64,000 nucleotides of DNA from Rubrivivax sp. GTDB taxonomy: Bacteria > Pseudomonadota > Gammaproteobacteria > Burkholderiales > Burkholderiaceae_C. This document shows, piece after piece, positions 55,263 through 63,355 of this stretch. Below the pieces are notes generated by a model, which saw only the letters and a program-made list of their open reading frames with translations, had not been told where the DNA came from and made no database searches. The translations under genes and the position numbers were made by a program. Numbering within the stretch: position 1 is the stretch's first letter; the number at the start of each line of letters is the position of its first letter. The DNA lies in assembly GCA_020248915.1 (NCBI GenBank), contig JADCGP010000005.1, forward strand, positions 124,001-188,000, written 5' to 3'.

Positions 55263-55956
55263 CGTGCTCCCCTGCGGCGCCGGGCGCCTGTTCCAGCGCG
55301 TAGCCGACGCCCTTGGTGTTCGCCAGCCGGACGGTGCTGCCGAGCACGTCGAGCTTGCGGCGCAGGCGGTGCACGGCGACGTCGAGCGCGTTGGGCGTCA
55401 CCGGCTCCGTCAGGCCCCAGGCCGCCGCCTCCAGCGCGCCGCGGCGCACCACCCTGCCCTCGGCACGCACCAGGGCGAGCATCAGCTGCAGTTCACTGGG
55501 CGCGAGGTTCACGCTCGACCGCCCGTGGCTCAGGCGTGCGCCGGCGGGGTCGACCACGAGGCCGGCCCACTGCGGAGAGCTGGCGACCCAGGCGCTCTGC
55601 CGGCGCAGCAGGGCGCGCACCCGGGCCACCAGCTCGTCGCGCTCGAAGGGCTTGGCGAGGTAGTCGTCCGCGCCGGCCTCCAGCCCGTCGACGCGGTCGT
55701 GCAGCGCGTCGCGGGCGGTGAGCAGCAGGCAGGGCACCAGCACCTGCCGGGCGCGCAGCCGCTGCAGCCAGGGCAGCGCGTCGCCGTCGGGGAGCCCGCG
55801 GTCCAGCACCAGCGCGGCATAGCGCACCTGCGCGAGGCAGGCCTCGGCCTCGCCCACCCGCGCCACGGCGTCGGCGGCGATGCCCGCCTGCTGGAGCTCG
55901 CGCACGACCAGCTCGCGCATGGCTGCGTGGTCTTCGACCAGGAGGATGCGATTCAT
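55246..55956 (-). CDS. OmpR/PhoB-type response regulator
   Basis: 236 residues. The receiver domain has acidic D9, phospho-acceptor D52 (LVLDRGLPDGD) and K102 (LAKPFERDEL). The winged-helix output ends VTPNALDVAVHRLRRKLDVLGSTVRLANTKGVGYAL. Resembles the QseB/PmrA/TctD group. Upstream of and overlapping the kinase gene. Targets unknown; the neighbouring barrels are candidates by position only. Confidence 0.92.
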   Translation of the reverse strand: MNRILLVEDHAAMRELVVRELQQAGIAADAVARVGEAEACLAQVRYAALVLDRGLPDGDALPWLQRLRARQVLVPCLLLTARDALHDRVDGLEAGADDYLAKPFERDELVARVRALLRRQSAWVASSPQWAGLVVDPAGARLSHGRSSVNLAPSELQLMLALVRAEGRVVRRGALEAAAWGLTEPVTPNALDVAVHRLRRKLDVLGSTVRLANTKGVGYALEQAPGAAGEHGDPAG

Positions 55957-56007
55957 GGACGCCAGCGTACTTCACCGGGCGACCGCCGGCGGACCGGCGG
56001 CCTGGCT

Positions 56008-56841
56008 TCAGTTGAGAACGAACTGGTAGCCGAACACGGCCTGCGGAATGCCGCTGCCGTTGACCAGCGGGCTCTTGCGGATCTCACTGGCATAACGCTC
56101 GTAGTTGAAGTTGCCGAACAGGAACTGGCGCGGACTGGCCTGCCAGCGCACGAACAGGCCGAGCTCGGGGCTCCAGGTGCTCCTGCCGAAGTAGGCGGGC
56201 CGGCCGGCGGTGGCCTCCCCCAGGCGCACGCCATAGTAGTAGTCCACGTAGCGGCTGCTCTGGTACTCGACGCCGACCCGTGGCACGAAGGTCCACGCCC
56301 CGCTCCGGTAGCTCCGGCTCAGCTGCAGCGACCCGACGGCACCGCGATCGAAGCCGGACTCGCGCCGGGCCGCCTTCACGTAGTCGACCTCCAGCTCCAC
56401 GCGGGCGCCGAGTTCGAAGCTGCTGCTCAGCCCGTAGAACAGACCACCCTTGCGGCTGGCCATGCCCTGGAACACCGCGCCGTCTTCCTGCTCGTAGCCG
56501 TCGAACCGGTACTCGATGCGCGGACCGATCCACCAGGTCCGCTGGTCGTTGCCGATCAGGCGCAGGTCGAGCTGCGGGCCGAACAGGTCGACCCACTTGT
56601 TCCGGATCGCGATCCCGGGCACGACCAGCGTCTCGGCACCGACGCCGCGATAGCCGTCCTTGTCGATCAGCACGGCAGCGCCGATGCTGTAGACGGTGCG
56701 GTCGCCCGCCGGTGCCTGCGCCTGCGCCAGTGAAGGGCTCACCGCCATGGCGACCGTCGCCGCTGCCAGGCCCACCAGGGCGAACGGACGACCCGTCCGT
56801 CCTTCGGGACGCCATGCCTTGGAGAACTTGGGGAGAGTCAT
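56008..56841 (-). CDS. MipA/OmpV-family outer-membrane protein
   Basis: 277 residues. Signal peptide to about residue 42 (VGLAAATVAMAVSPSLAQAQA). Beta-barrel strands are rich in alternating aromatics and the chain ends FGYQFVLN with a penultimate-position hydrophobic typical of barrels. YSIGAAVLIDKDGYRG, VDYYYGVRLGEATAGRPAYFG (the YYGV motif) and WSPELGLFVRW fit MipA/OmpV. Exact role (MltA scaffold or porin) unknown. Confidence 0.85.
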   Translation of the reverse strand: MTLPKFSKAWRPEGRTGRPFALVGLAAATVAMAVSPSLAQAQAPAGDRTVYSIGAAVLIDKDGYRGVGAETLVVPGIAIRNKWVDLFGPQLDLRLIGNDQRTWWIGPRIEYRFDGYEQEDGAVFQGMASRKGGLFYGLSSSFELGARVELEVDYVKAARRESGFDRGAVGSLQLSRSYRSGAWTFVPRVGVEYQSSRYVDYYYGVRLGEATAGRPAYFGRSTWSPELGLFVRWQASPRQFLFGNFNYERYASEIRKSPLVNGSGIPQAVFGYQFVLN

Positions 56842-56924
56842 CGCGTGTTTCCCTTTCCGTCAGCGGGATCGATCGGGGCGGCACCGCGCTCGCGCGCGGC
56901 ACCGCCGGTGGCCAGGCCCTGGCT

Positions 56925-57566
56925 TCAGAAGCGGTAGCCGAGCCGTGCGGTGAGCGTGGTCGCGCGGTACCGCGCATCCACCGTGTCCGTCGCGCCGGTC
57001 CGGGTCAGCCGGACGCGCCCGGCATCGGCCACCGAGACGCCGATGTCGGCCGTCCAGGGGCTGCCGTAGTCCCAGCGCAGGCCGGCCATGAACTGGCGCG
57101 CGCTGCCGGATCCGGAGAACTCGCGCTCGGCGCCGCCCGCGGTGAGGTCGGCATCCACCTCCTGGGCGCGGCCGATGCCCAGGCCGACGTAGGGCCTGAC
57201 GTTGGCCGTACCCAGCTTGAACCCGCCGAAGTCGTACAGCACGTTGACGGTCAGGAACAGCGAAGCCCAGTCGGCGTCGCCGGGCCGGGCATCGAAGCCG
57301 GGGCTGCTGACCTGGCGCACAGGATGGCTGCGGTACATCAGCGCGGCCTCGACGCGCCAGTCCGGGCTGATCTGGCGGCCGATGGCGCCGCCGTAAGCCA
57401 GGCCCTGGCGGGTGGTCAGCTTTCCGCCCGCGAAGTCGGGGTCGCTCGCCCGGGACACGCCGGCGTCGACGGTCACGTACCAGGGGCGGTCCTGCGCGTG
57501 GACGGCGCCGCCGAGGCAGCAGGCTGCGAGAACGAGGGCGCGGGGGATGGGAAGGCGGATGGACAT
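56925..57566 (-). CDS. Outer-membrane beta-barrel protein (OmpW/OprF N-domain-like)
   Basis: 213 residues. Signal peptide PRALVLAACCLGGAVHAQ, then RPWYVTVDAGVSRASDPDFAGG and a barrel ending ARLGYRF, with terminal Phe as the assembly signal. RPYVGLGIGRAQEVD is common in eight-stranded barrels. ATG 57566 is preceded by GGAG. The 83-bp gap to mipA suggests co-transcription. Confidence 0.75.
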   Translation of the reverse strand: MSIRLPIPRALVLAACCLGGAVHAQDRPWYVTVDAGVSRASDPDFAGGKLTTRQGLAYGGAIGRQISPDWRVEAALMYRSHPVRQVSSPGFDARPGDADWASLFLTVNVLYDFGGFKLGTANVRPYVGLGIGRAQEVDADLTAGGAEREFSGSGSARQFMAGLRWDYGSPWTADIGVSVADAGRVRLTRTGATDTVDARYRATTLTARLGYRF

Positions 57567-57836
57567 GGGGGACTCCGGGGTTGCTCGCCCGACGGCCAGC
57601 AGGCTCTGGGGCACTTCGAAAGGTGGGCCATGACGGCCTCGCTCGGTGGGATCGCAACCGCTCGCAGCGGTCCGGTCCAGCACCTTGGGCGGCATCGTCG
57701 GCCGGCTCGACTTACAGGCGGCTTTCCGGCCAATACCCCTGGAACCCCCCTGGAACCCGGCTTCTGCGCCTCGCAGGCAGCGCGCGGCTTGAGGGCACTC
57801 AGCGCGCGAGCAGCCGAGGCGGCGCAGCATGCACGC
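57567..57836. other. 270-bp divergent spacer between barrel gene and methyltransferase
   Basis: Contains the ribosome site of the barrel gene at its left edge. No gene, repeat or clear promoter pair was recognised in the remainder. Confidence 0.5.
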
Positions 57837-58481
57837 ATGGTCGCCCGTGACACGCCCGGCCCCGATGGCTGCCTCGCACTCGCGCAGTACCGCGCGCGGG
57901 CGAGGGTCTACGACCTCGAGCTGGCGCTGTTCGAGCCCTTGCGCCGCCTCGCGCTGGAGCGGCTCGCCCCGCAACGCGGCGAGGCGGTCATCGACGTGGC
58001 CTGCGGCACCGGGCTGTCGCTGGCGGCGCTCGCAACGGCCGTCGGCCCGCGCGGACGCGTGATCGGGATCGAGCAGAGCCCCGAGATGATCGCGCTGGCG
58101 CGGGTGCGCGTGGCGGCGGCGCATCTGCGGCCGGTCGAGCTCGTCGAGGCGTCGATGGAACGCGCGCGCTTCGACGGCCGCGCCGATGCCGCGCTGTGCC
58201 ACTTCACGCACGACGTGCTGCAGCGCGCCGACGCGGTGGCCAACCTGCTGGACCACCTGCGCCCGGGGGCCCGCATCGTCTGCACCGGCCTCGTCTGGGC
58301 CCCGCGCTGGGCACCGGCGGTCAACGCGGCGGTCCTGCTGGGTGCCTTGCGGTCGACCACCACGCTCAGCGGCCTGGCGCGGCCCTGGGCGCTGCTGGAA
58401 GCGCGCATCGGCCCGATGGCCAGCGAGCGCTACCTGCTCGGCGGCGTCTACCTGGCGCACGGCCGCGTGCCGCGGCACTGA
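57837..58481 (+). CDS. Class I SAM-dependent methyltransferase (UbiE-like)
   Basis: 214 residues. AQYRARARVYDLELALFEPLRRLALERLAPQRGEAVIDVACGTGLSLAALATAVGPRGRVIGIEQSPEMIALARVRV holds SAM motifs I (VIDVACGTG) and II (GIEQS). LLDHLRPGARIVCTGL follows. Small-molecule substrate unknown. ATG 57837 is selected as upstream frame is low-complexity. Confidence 0.8.
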   Translation: MVARDTPGPDGCLALAQYRARARVYDLELALFEPLRRLALERLAPQRGEAVIDVACGTGLSLAALATAVGPRGRVIGIEQSPEMIALARVRVAAAHLRPVELVEASMERARFDGRADAALCHFTHDVLQRADAVANLLDHLRPGARIVCTGLVWAPRWAPAVNAAVLLGALRSTTTLSGLARPWALLEARIGPMASERYLLGGVYLAHGRVPRH

Positions 58482-58538
58482 ACGCCGCGGGCGACCGGCC
58501 GGGAGCGGCGGCCGAAGGCCGTCGGCGGCGCCCGGCGT
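58482..58538. terminator. Bulged stem-loop between convergent genes
   Basis: ACGCCGCGGGCG (58482-58493) pairs with CGCCCGGCGT (58529-58538) leaving one bulge, enclosing a second small stem CGGCC-GAA-GGCCG. It spans the gap between the methyltransferase and the cyclodeaminase-like gene. No T-tract. Confidence 0.4.
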
Positions 58539-59512
58539 CAGGCCGGTGCGCGGCGGAGCGCCGGCTGCCCGGCCGGCGGCTGCGCCGCCCGCCAGACCAG
58601 GGCCGCGGCGGCCAGGTCCTCGATCGCGTTGCCGACCGACTTGAACACGGTACGACCCACCGCATCTCTGCGGCCCGGCGCCTCGCCGCGGCACAGCGCG
58701 GCCAGCGTGCCGCGCAGGTCCGCCGGGCCGATCACCCCGCGCTCGAGCGGTCCGGCGAGGTCACCCGACTTGGCCAGTGCCTCGTCGGTGTCGGCATAGA
58801 GCGCGGCGCCGCGCAGGCAGTCGTCGTCGGCCTCGCGCATCGCCGGCGTGAAGCTTCCGATCAGGTCGAGGTGCGAGCCGGGTGCCAGCCAGCGGCCGCG
58901 GACCAGCGGCTCGCTGGCGAGCGTGGCGCAGCTGACGATGTCGGCGCGGGCGCAGGCCGCGGCGAGGTCGGCCGTCGGCACGGCGTCGAAGCCCTCGTCC
59001 CGCAGCGTGCGCGCCAGCGCGGCCGCGGCCCCGGGTCGGCGAGCCCAGACCTCGACCGGCCCGATCGGCCGCACCGTCCGGTGCGCGGCCGGCAGCAACG
59101 CGGCGACGCGGCCGGCGCCGACGACGAGCAGCCGCCGCGCGTCGGCACGGGCCAGGAAGGAAGCCGCCAGCGCCGACGCGGCCGCGGTGCGGCGCGCGGT
59201 GATGACGTCGCCGTCCAGCAGCGCGAGCGGCCGGCCGGTCGAGGCGTCGTGCAGCAGCACGCTGGCGTGCACCCCCGGCAGGCCGCGCGCTGCGTTGCCG
59301 GTGGCGACGTTGACCACCTTCACCGCATACAGCCCGCCCGGCTGCCAGGCCGGCATCAGCAGCGAGGTGACGGCCTGTGCGCCCGGTACGGCGAGCTCGT
59401 GCACGTGCCGGCGCGGCACTTCGGCGCCTTCGGCGAAAATGTCCCGCAGCGCCGGCACCAGCCGATCCAAAGGCAGCGCGGCGCGGGTGGCCTCGGCGTC
59501 GAAGATCTGCAT
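58538..59512 (-). CDS. Ornithine cyclodeaminase/mu-crystallin family protein
   Basis: 324 residues. PRRHVHELAVPG, YAVKVVNVATGNAARGLPGVHASVLLHDASTGRPLALLDGDVITARRTAAASALAASFLARADARRLLVVGAGRVA (Rossmann) and DLIGSFTPAMREADDDCL are characteristic. Likely an NAD(P)-dependent amino- or imino-acid enzyme (for example ornithine cyclodeaminase, alanine dehydrogenase or delta1-pyrroline-carboxylate reductase). Divergent from the flavodoxin-fold gene by about 107 bp. Confidence 0.85.
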   Translation of the reverse strand: MQIFDAEATRAALPLDRLVPALRDIFAEGAEVPRRHVHELAVPGAQAVTSLLMPAWQPGGLYAVKVVNVATGNAARGLPGVHASVLLHDASTGRPLALLDGDVITARRTAAASALAASFLARADARRLLVVGAGRVAALLPAAHRTVRPIGPVEVWARRPGAAAALARTLRDEGFDAVPTADLAAACARADIVSCATLASEPLVRGRWLAPGSHLDLIGSFTPAMREADDDCLRGAALYADTDEALAKSGDLAGPLERGVIGPADLRGTLAALCRGEAPGRRDAVGRTVFKSVGNAIEDLAAAALVWRAAQPPAGQPALRRAPA

Positions 59513-59619
59513 CGCGGCGCCGATTCTGTCGCAGCGGTGCCGTGCTGCGCGACCGGTCCGGGACAGGCCCGGCACGGTTCTGGCTGTCCGGCAGCGCATC
59601 CTCGCACCCGACCACGCCC

Positions 59620-60219
59620 ATGCGACTGCTCGTCGTCTTCTCGCACCCGGATCCCGACAGCTTCAACTCGGCCCTCTGCCGGACGGCGTGCGAGGCGCTG
59701 CGCGAGGCCGGCCACGAGGTGCGCCTGCTCGACCTGTACCGGGAGGGCTTCGACCCCGTCTTCAGCGCCGCCGAGAAGGCAAGCTACCTGCCCGACACGG
59801 CGCGCAACATCGAGGGAGTGGCCGCACACGTCGAGGCTCTGCGCTGGGCCGAGGGCTGGGTGGCGGTCTACCCGACCTGGTTCTACGGCCTGCCGGCGAT
59901 GCTCAAGGGCTGGCTCGACCGCGTCTGGCTGCCCGGCGTGGCGTTCACGGTGGCCACCGGCCGGCAGCGTCGCATCGGCGGCGAGCTGCGCAACATCCGA
60001 CTCTTCGTCGGCATCACGACCTCCGGCTCGCCCTGGTGGTGGCTCAAGGTGATCGGGGATCCGGGCCGCAGCCTGCTGATGAAGGGCCTGCGGCCTCTCT
60101 ACGCGCGGGGCTGCCGGATGAAGTGGCTGCAGCTGTTCGACATGAACCACGTCGGCGCCGACGAGCGCGCGGCCTTCCTGGCCCGCGTCCGGCGCGAACT
60201 GGCCGCCCTGCGCGGCTGA
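59620..60219 (+). CDS. NAD(P)H dehydrogenase (quinone)-like flavodoxin-fold protein
   Basis: 199 residues. MRLLVVFSHPDPDSFNSALCRTACEALREAGHEVRLLDLYREGFDP, then VYPTWFYGLPAMLKGWLDRVWLPGVAFTV and a GITTSGSPWWWLK loop: the pattern of the Lot6/KefF/NQO1 family, which binds FMN or FAD and reduces quinones. The 3' end (from 60201) forms the first unit of a 41-bp tandem repeat. Confidence 0.87.
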   Translation: MRLLVVFSHPDPDSFNSALCRTACEALREAGHEVRLLDLYREGFDPVFSAAEKASYLPDTARNIEGVAAHVEALRWAEGWVAVYPTWFYGLPAMLKGWLDRVWLPGVAFTVATGRQRRIGGELRNIRLFVGITTSGSPWWWLKVIGDPGRSLLMKGLRPLYARGCRMKWLQLFDMNHVGADERAAFLARVRRELAALRG

Positions 60220-60318
60220 GCGCGTGCGGCCTGGGCAGGTTGGCCGCCCTGCGCGACTGGGCGCGCGCGGCCTGGGCAGCTCGGCCGCCCTGCGCGGCCG
60301 AGCGCGCGCGCTGCGGCC
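60201..60318 (+). repeat. 41-bp tandem repeat arising from the end of the flavodoxin-fold gene
   Basis: Units at 60201-60241, 60242-60282 and a partial third 60283-60318, each beginning GGCCGCCCTGCGCG. Units 1 and 2 differ at about five positions. The first unit overlaps the last six codons and stop. A unit length that is not a multiple of three suggests copying after the stop codon, not protein extension. Occupies the first 100 bp of a 300-bp spacer. Confidence 0.88.
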
Positions 60319-60402
60319 AGACCGGCCGCAGCCGGCTTCGGGTTGTCACCGACGCGGCATGGTGCGCCCTTTCGCGCATAGTGCGCGCCTGCGCCGGGAC
60401 AT

Positions 60403-60419
60403 GCACCGCTGCGGTGAGG
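60403..60419 (+). promoter_or_regulatory. NtrC-like enhancer site
   Basis: TGCACC-GCTGC-GGTGAG matches the NtrC consensus TGCACC-N5-GGTGCA at 10 of 12 arm positions. It lies about 50 bp upstream of a sigma-54-type element, the usual arrangement for nitrogen-regulated promoters. Confidence 0.6.
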
Positions 60420-60458
60420 CGGGGCACCGATGTAGAGCCCGGCCCGCCCGCGACCGCG

Positions 60459-60474
60459 TGGCATGGCGATTGCA
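60459..60474 (+). promoter_or_regulatory. Sigma-54-type -24/-12 promoter
   Basis: TGGCATGGCGATTGCA: GG and GC dinucleotides separated by 10 bp, with the flanking TGGCA and TTGCA of the RpoN consensus. Transcription would start near 60485, 35 bp before the binding-protein ATG. Supported by the NtrC-like site upstream. Confidence 0.7.
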
Positions 60475-60519
60475 CCCGCAGGTCGCTTGTCGTCCCACCG
60501 ATTCACCCCAGGAGGCCCG

Positions 60520-61500
60520 ATGAAGCTGAAGACCCCGATCGCCGCATTGGCATTGCTCGCCGCGGCGACCACCGCGTCCGCGCAGGAGAAGTTCACCTAC
60601 ACGACCAACTGGTTCGCCCAGGCCGAGCACGGCGGCTTCTACCAGGCGGTGGCCACCGGGCTCTACAAGAACGAGGGCCTGGACGTCACGATCCGCATGG
60701 GCGGTCCCCAGGTCAACATCATGCAGCTGATGGCCGCCGGCCAGACCGACTGCGTGATGGGCTACGACGTGCAGACGATGAAGGGCTGGGAGCAGGGCAT
60801 CGAGTCCGTCACCGTGGCCGCGGCGTTCCAGAAGGACCCCCAGGTGCTGATCGGCCACCCCGGCGTCACCAACAAGATGGAGGACCTGAAGGGCAAGACG
60901 ATCCTGATCTCGTCGGCCGCCAACACGTCCTACTGGCCCTGGCTGAAGACCAAGTACGGGCTGTCGGACTCGCAGATCCGCCCCTACACCTTCAACATCC
61001 AGCCCTTCATCGCCGACAAGAACATCGTGCAGCAGGGCTACCTGTCGAGCGAGCCGTTCGCCATCGAGAAGGAAGCCAAGTTCAAGCCCAACGTGTTCCT
61101 GATGTCCGACCACGGCTGGCCCCCCTACAGCACGACGATCGTCTGCATGGCCAAGACCGTGCGCGAGCGGCCCAAGGCGGTGGCGGCCTTCGTCAAGGCC
61201 AGCATGGAGGGTTGGAAGAGCTACCTGAAGGGCGATCCTTCGCCGGCCAACGCGCTGATCAAGAAGGACAACCCGAACATGACCGACGACAAGATCGCCA
61301 ACGGCATCAAGCTGCTCAACGAGACCGGCATGGTGTTCGGCGGCGACGCGGCGCGGCTGGGCGTGGGCGTGATCACCGACGCGCGCATGAAGGAGACCTA
61401 CGACATGCTGGTGGCGATGAAGCTGCTCGACCCGGCCAAGGTCGACGTCCGCAAGACCTATACGACCGAGTTCGTGCGCAACCTGCGCGTGATGCCCTGA
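60520..61500 (+). CDS. ABC transporter substrate-binding protein, NMT1/THI5-like (SsuA/TauA superfamily)
   Basis: 326 residues with signal peptide (KTPIAALALLAAATTASAQ). FTYTTNWFAQAEHGGFYQAVATGLYKNEGLDVTIRMGGPQVNIMQLMAAGQTDCVMGYDVQTM is typical of NMT1/THI5-like receptors. Ligand unknown; pyrimidines, nitriles, sulfonates and related N-compounds are all used by the family. AGGAGG precedes the ATG. The nitrogen-type promoter suggests a nitrogen source. Confidence 0.85.
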   Translation: MKLKTPIAALALLAAATTASAQEKFTYTTNWFAQAEHGGFYQAVATGLYKNEGLDVTIRMGGPQVNIMQLMAAGQTDCVMGYDVQTMKGWEQGIESVTVAAAFQKDPQVLIGHPGVTNKMEDLKGKTILISSAANTSYWPWLKTKYGLSDSQIRPYTFNIQPFIADKNIVQQGYLSSEPFAIEKEAKFKPNVFLMSDHGWPPYSTTIVCMAKTVRERPKAVAAFVKASMEGWKSYLKGDPSPANALIKKDNPNMTDDKIANGIKLLNETGMVFGGDAARLGVGVITDARMKETYDMLVAMKLLDPAKVDVRKTYTTEFVRNLRVMP

Positions 61501-61565
61501 ACGGGTGCGGACCCGGCCGGACCGGGTTCGTCCGCAGCCCCGAACCCGCTCACGCCCCATACGCG

Positions 61566-62543
61566 ATGACACTGCCGTTGATCGACCTGCAGTCCGCGCC
61601 GGCTCCCGAGCTGGCGCGGAGCATCGACGCGGCGATGCGCGGGCACGGTTTCTTCGCGGTGGCCGGCCACGGCGTGCCGGCGTCGGTGATCGATGCCGCG
61701 TTCGACGCCGCGCACCGCTTCTTCGCGCTGCCGGAGGGCGTCAAGCGCCGCTGGCACATCGATGGCTGGGAACAGCGGGCGCCCCGGTCGCCGCAGGCCC
61801 TGGCCGGGACCACCGGCCAGCAGGGCGCGGGAGCGCTGCCCGGCGGGCTCCTGAAGAGGGGCTTCGACCCGATCGGCTGGCAGTCGCTCGATCCGGACAA
61901 CCCGCCCGACGTCAAGGAGAGCTTCTACCTCGGCGTGGAGTCCATCGGACCCAACCAGTGGCCCGACGAGCTGCTGGTGCCTGGCTTCCGTGCCGCGCTC
62001 GATTCCTACTCGGCGCAGATGGAGGTCCTGGCGCGCCGGCTGATGGGCCTGTTCGAGCTGGCCCTCGGTGTCGAGCGTGGCGGCTTCGACGGCTTCATGC
62101 GCCACCCCACCTGCACGACGCGGCTGCTGCACTACCCGCCGCAGCCCGCCCAGGCACTGCCGGGGCAGATCGGCTGCGGCGCGCACACCGACTGGGGCGC
62201 GCTGACGCTGCTGGCGCAGGACGACGCCGGTGGGCTGCAGGTGCAGCGCGCCGACGGCGGCTGGATCGACGTCGAGCCGCTGCCGGGCGCCTTCGTCGTC
62301 AATGCCGGCGACATGACCCAGCGCTGGGCCAACGACCGCTGGCGTTCGACGATGCACCGCGTCATCAACCGCAGGTCGGGGCGCGACCGCTGGTCGATCG
62401 CCTACTTCTTCGACCTCGATTCGGACGCCGTCGTCACGCCGCTGCCCCAGTGCACAAGCGCGGACGACCCGCCGCGCTACCCGCCCCTGACCGCCGGCGA
62501 GCACCTCGCCGAGATGTACCGCCGAACCACCGTCGCCGCATGA
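61566..62543 (+). CDS. 2-Oxoglutarate/Fe(II) oxygenase, isopenicillin-N-synthase family
   Basis: 325 residues. The N-terminal DIOX_N domain is LPLIDLQSAPAPELARSIDAAMRGHGFFAVAGHGVP. Iron ligands are H207 and D209 (GAHTDWGALTLL) and H264 (MHRVIN); R275-W-S277 binds 2-oxoglutarate. It probably hydroxylates or cleaves the compound brought in by the adjoining transporter. Co-transcribed: 65 bp after the binding protein, 4-bp overlap with the ATPase. Confidence 0.87.
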   Translation: MTLPLIDLQSAPAPELARSIDAAMRGHGFFAVAGHGVPASVIDAAFDAAHRFFALPEGVKRRWHIDGWEQRAPRSPQALAGTTGQQGAGALPGGLLKRGFDPIGWQSLDPDNPPDVKESFYLGVESIGPNQWPDELLVPGFRAALDSYSAQMEVLARRLMGLFELALGVERGGFDGFMRHPTCTTRLLHYPPQPAQALPGQIGCGAHTDWGALTLLAQDDAGGLQVQRADGGWIDVEPLPGAFVVNAGDMTQRWANDRWRSTMHRVINRRSGRDRWSIAYFFDLDSDAVVTPLPQCTSADDPPRYPPLTAGEHLAEMYRRTTVAA

Positions 62544-63355
62544 CCGACCCCGCCGCCGCTCCCGCCGCCCCGCCCGCGGTGGAGGTGCTGTCCGCCGAGA
62601 AGACCTACCCGAACGGGACCCACGCGCTGCTGCCGGTGGACCTGAGCGTGCGCGAGGGCGAGTTCGTCACGCTGCTGGGGCCGAGCGGCTGCGGCAAGAG
62701 CACGCTGCTGAAGATGGTGGCCGGCCTGCTCGAGCCGAGCGACGGCCGCATCCTGCTGTGGCGCCGGCCGGTGCCGGAGATCGAGAGCACCGGGCACCGG
62801 CTGAGCTTCGTGTTCCAGGAGGCGACGCTGATGCCCTGGGCACGCGTGCAGGCCAACGTGCGGCTGCCGCTGGACATCGCCCGCGTCGAGCGCGCCGAGG
62901 CCGACCGCCGCGTTCGCGACGCGTTGTCCCTGGTGGGGCTGGACAAGTTCGCCGGCAACCTGCCGCGCGAGCTCTCGGGCGGCATGCAGATGCGCGTGAG
63001 CATCGCCCGTGGCCTGGTCACCGAGCCCACGCTGCTGCTGATGGACGAGCCCTTCGGCGCGCTCGACGAGATCACCCGCAACAAGCTCGACGGCGAGCTG
63101 CTCGACCTGTGGCAGCGCCAGCGGCTGACGGTGATCTTCGTGACGCACTCGATCTACGAGGCCGTCTTCCTCAGCAACCGCGTCGTCGTGATGGCGGCAC
63201 GGCCGGGGCGCATCGTCGACGAGGTCACGATCGACGAGCCGTACCCGCGCGGCCCCGAGTTCCGCGTCTCCACCGGGTTCAGCCGCTACGCCAAGCGGCT
63301 GCAGGACAGCCTGCTGCGGGCCAGCGGCGCCGACGCCGAGGAGGCGCTGGCATGA
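62540..63355 (+). CDS. ABC transporter ATP-binding protein (nitrate/sulfonate/taurine type)
   Basis: 271 residues. Walker A GPSGCGKSTLLKMVAGLLEPSDG, Q-loop VFQEATLMPWARV, signature LSGGMQMRVSIARGL, Walker B LLLMDEPFGALDE and switch His FVTHSIYEAVFLSNRV are complete. Energises import with the next gene. ATGA overlaps at both ends. Confidence 0.93.
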   Translation: MTDPAAAPAAPPAVEVLSAEKTYPNGTHALLPVDLSVREGEFVTLLGPSGCGKSTLLKMVAGLLEPSDGRILLWRRPVPEIESTGHRLSFVFQEATLMPWARVQANVRLPLDIARVERAEADRRVRDALSLVGLDKFAGNLPRELSGGMQMRVSIARGLVTEPTLLLMDEPFGALDEITRNKLDGELLDLWQRQRLTVIFVTHSIYEAVFLSNRVVVMAARPGRIVDEVTIDEPYPRGPEFRVSTGFSRYAKRLQDSLLRASGADAEEALA

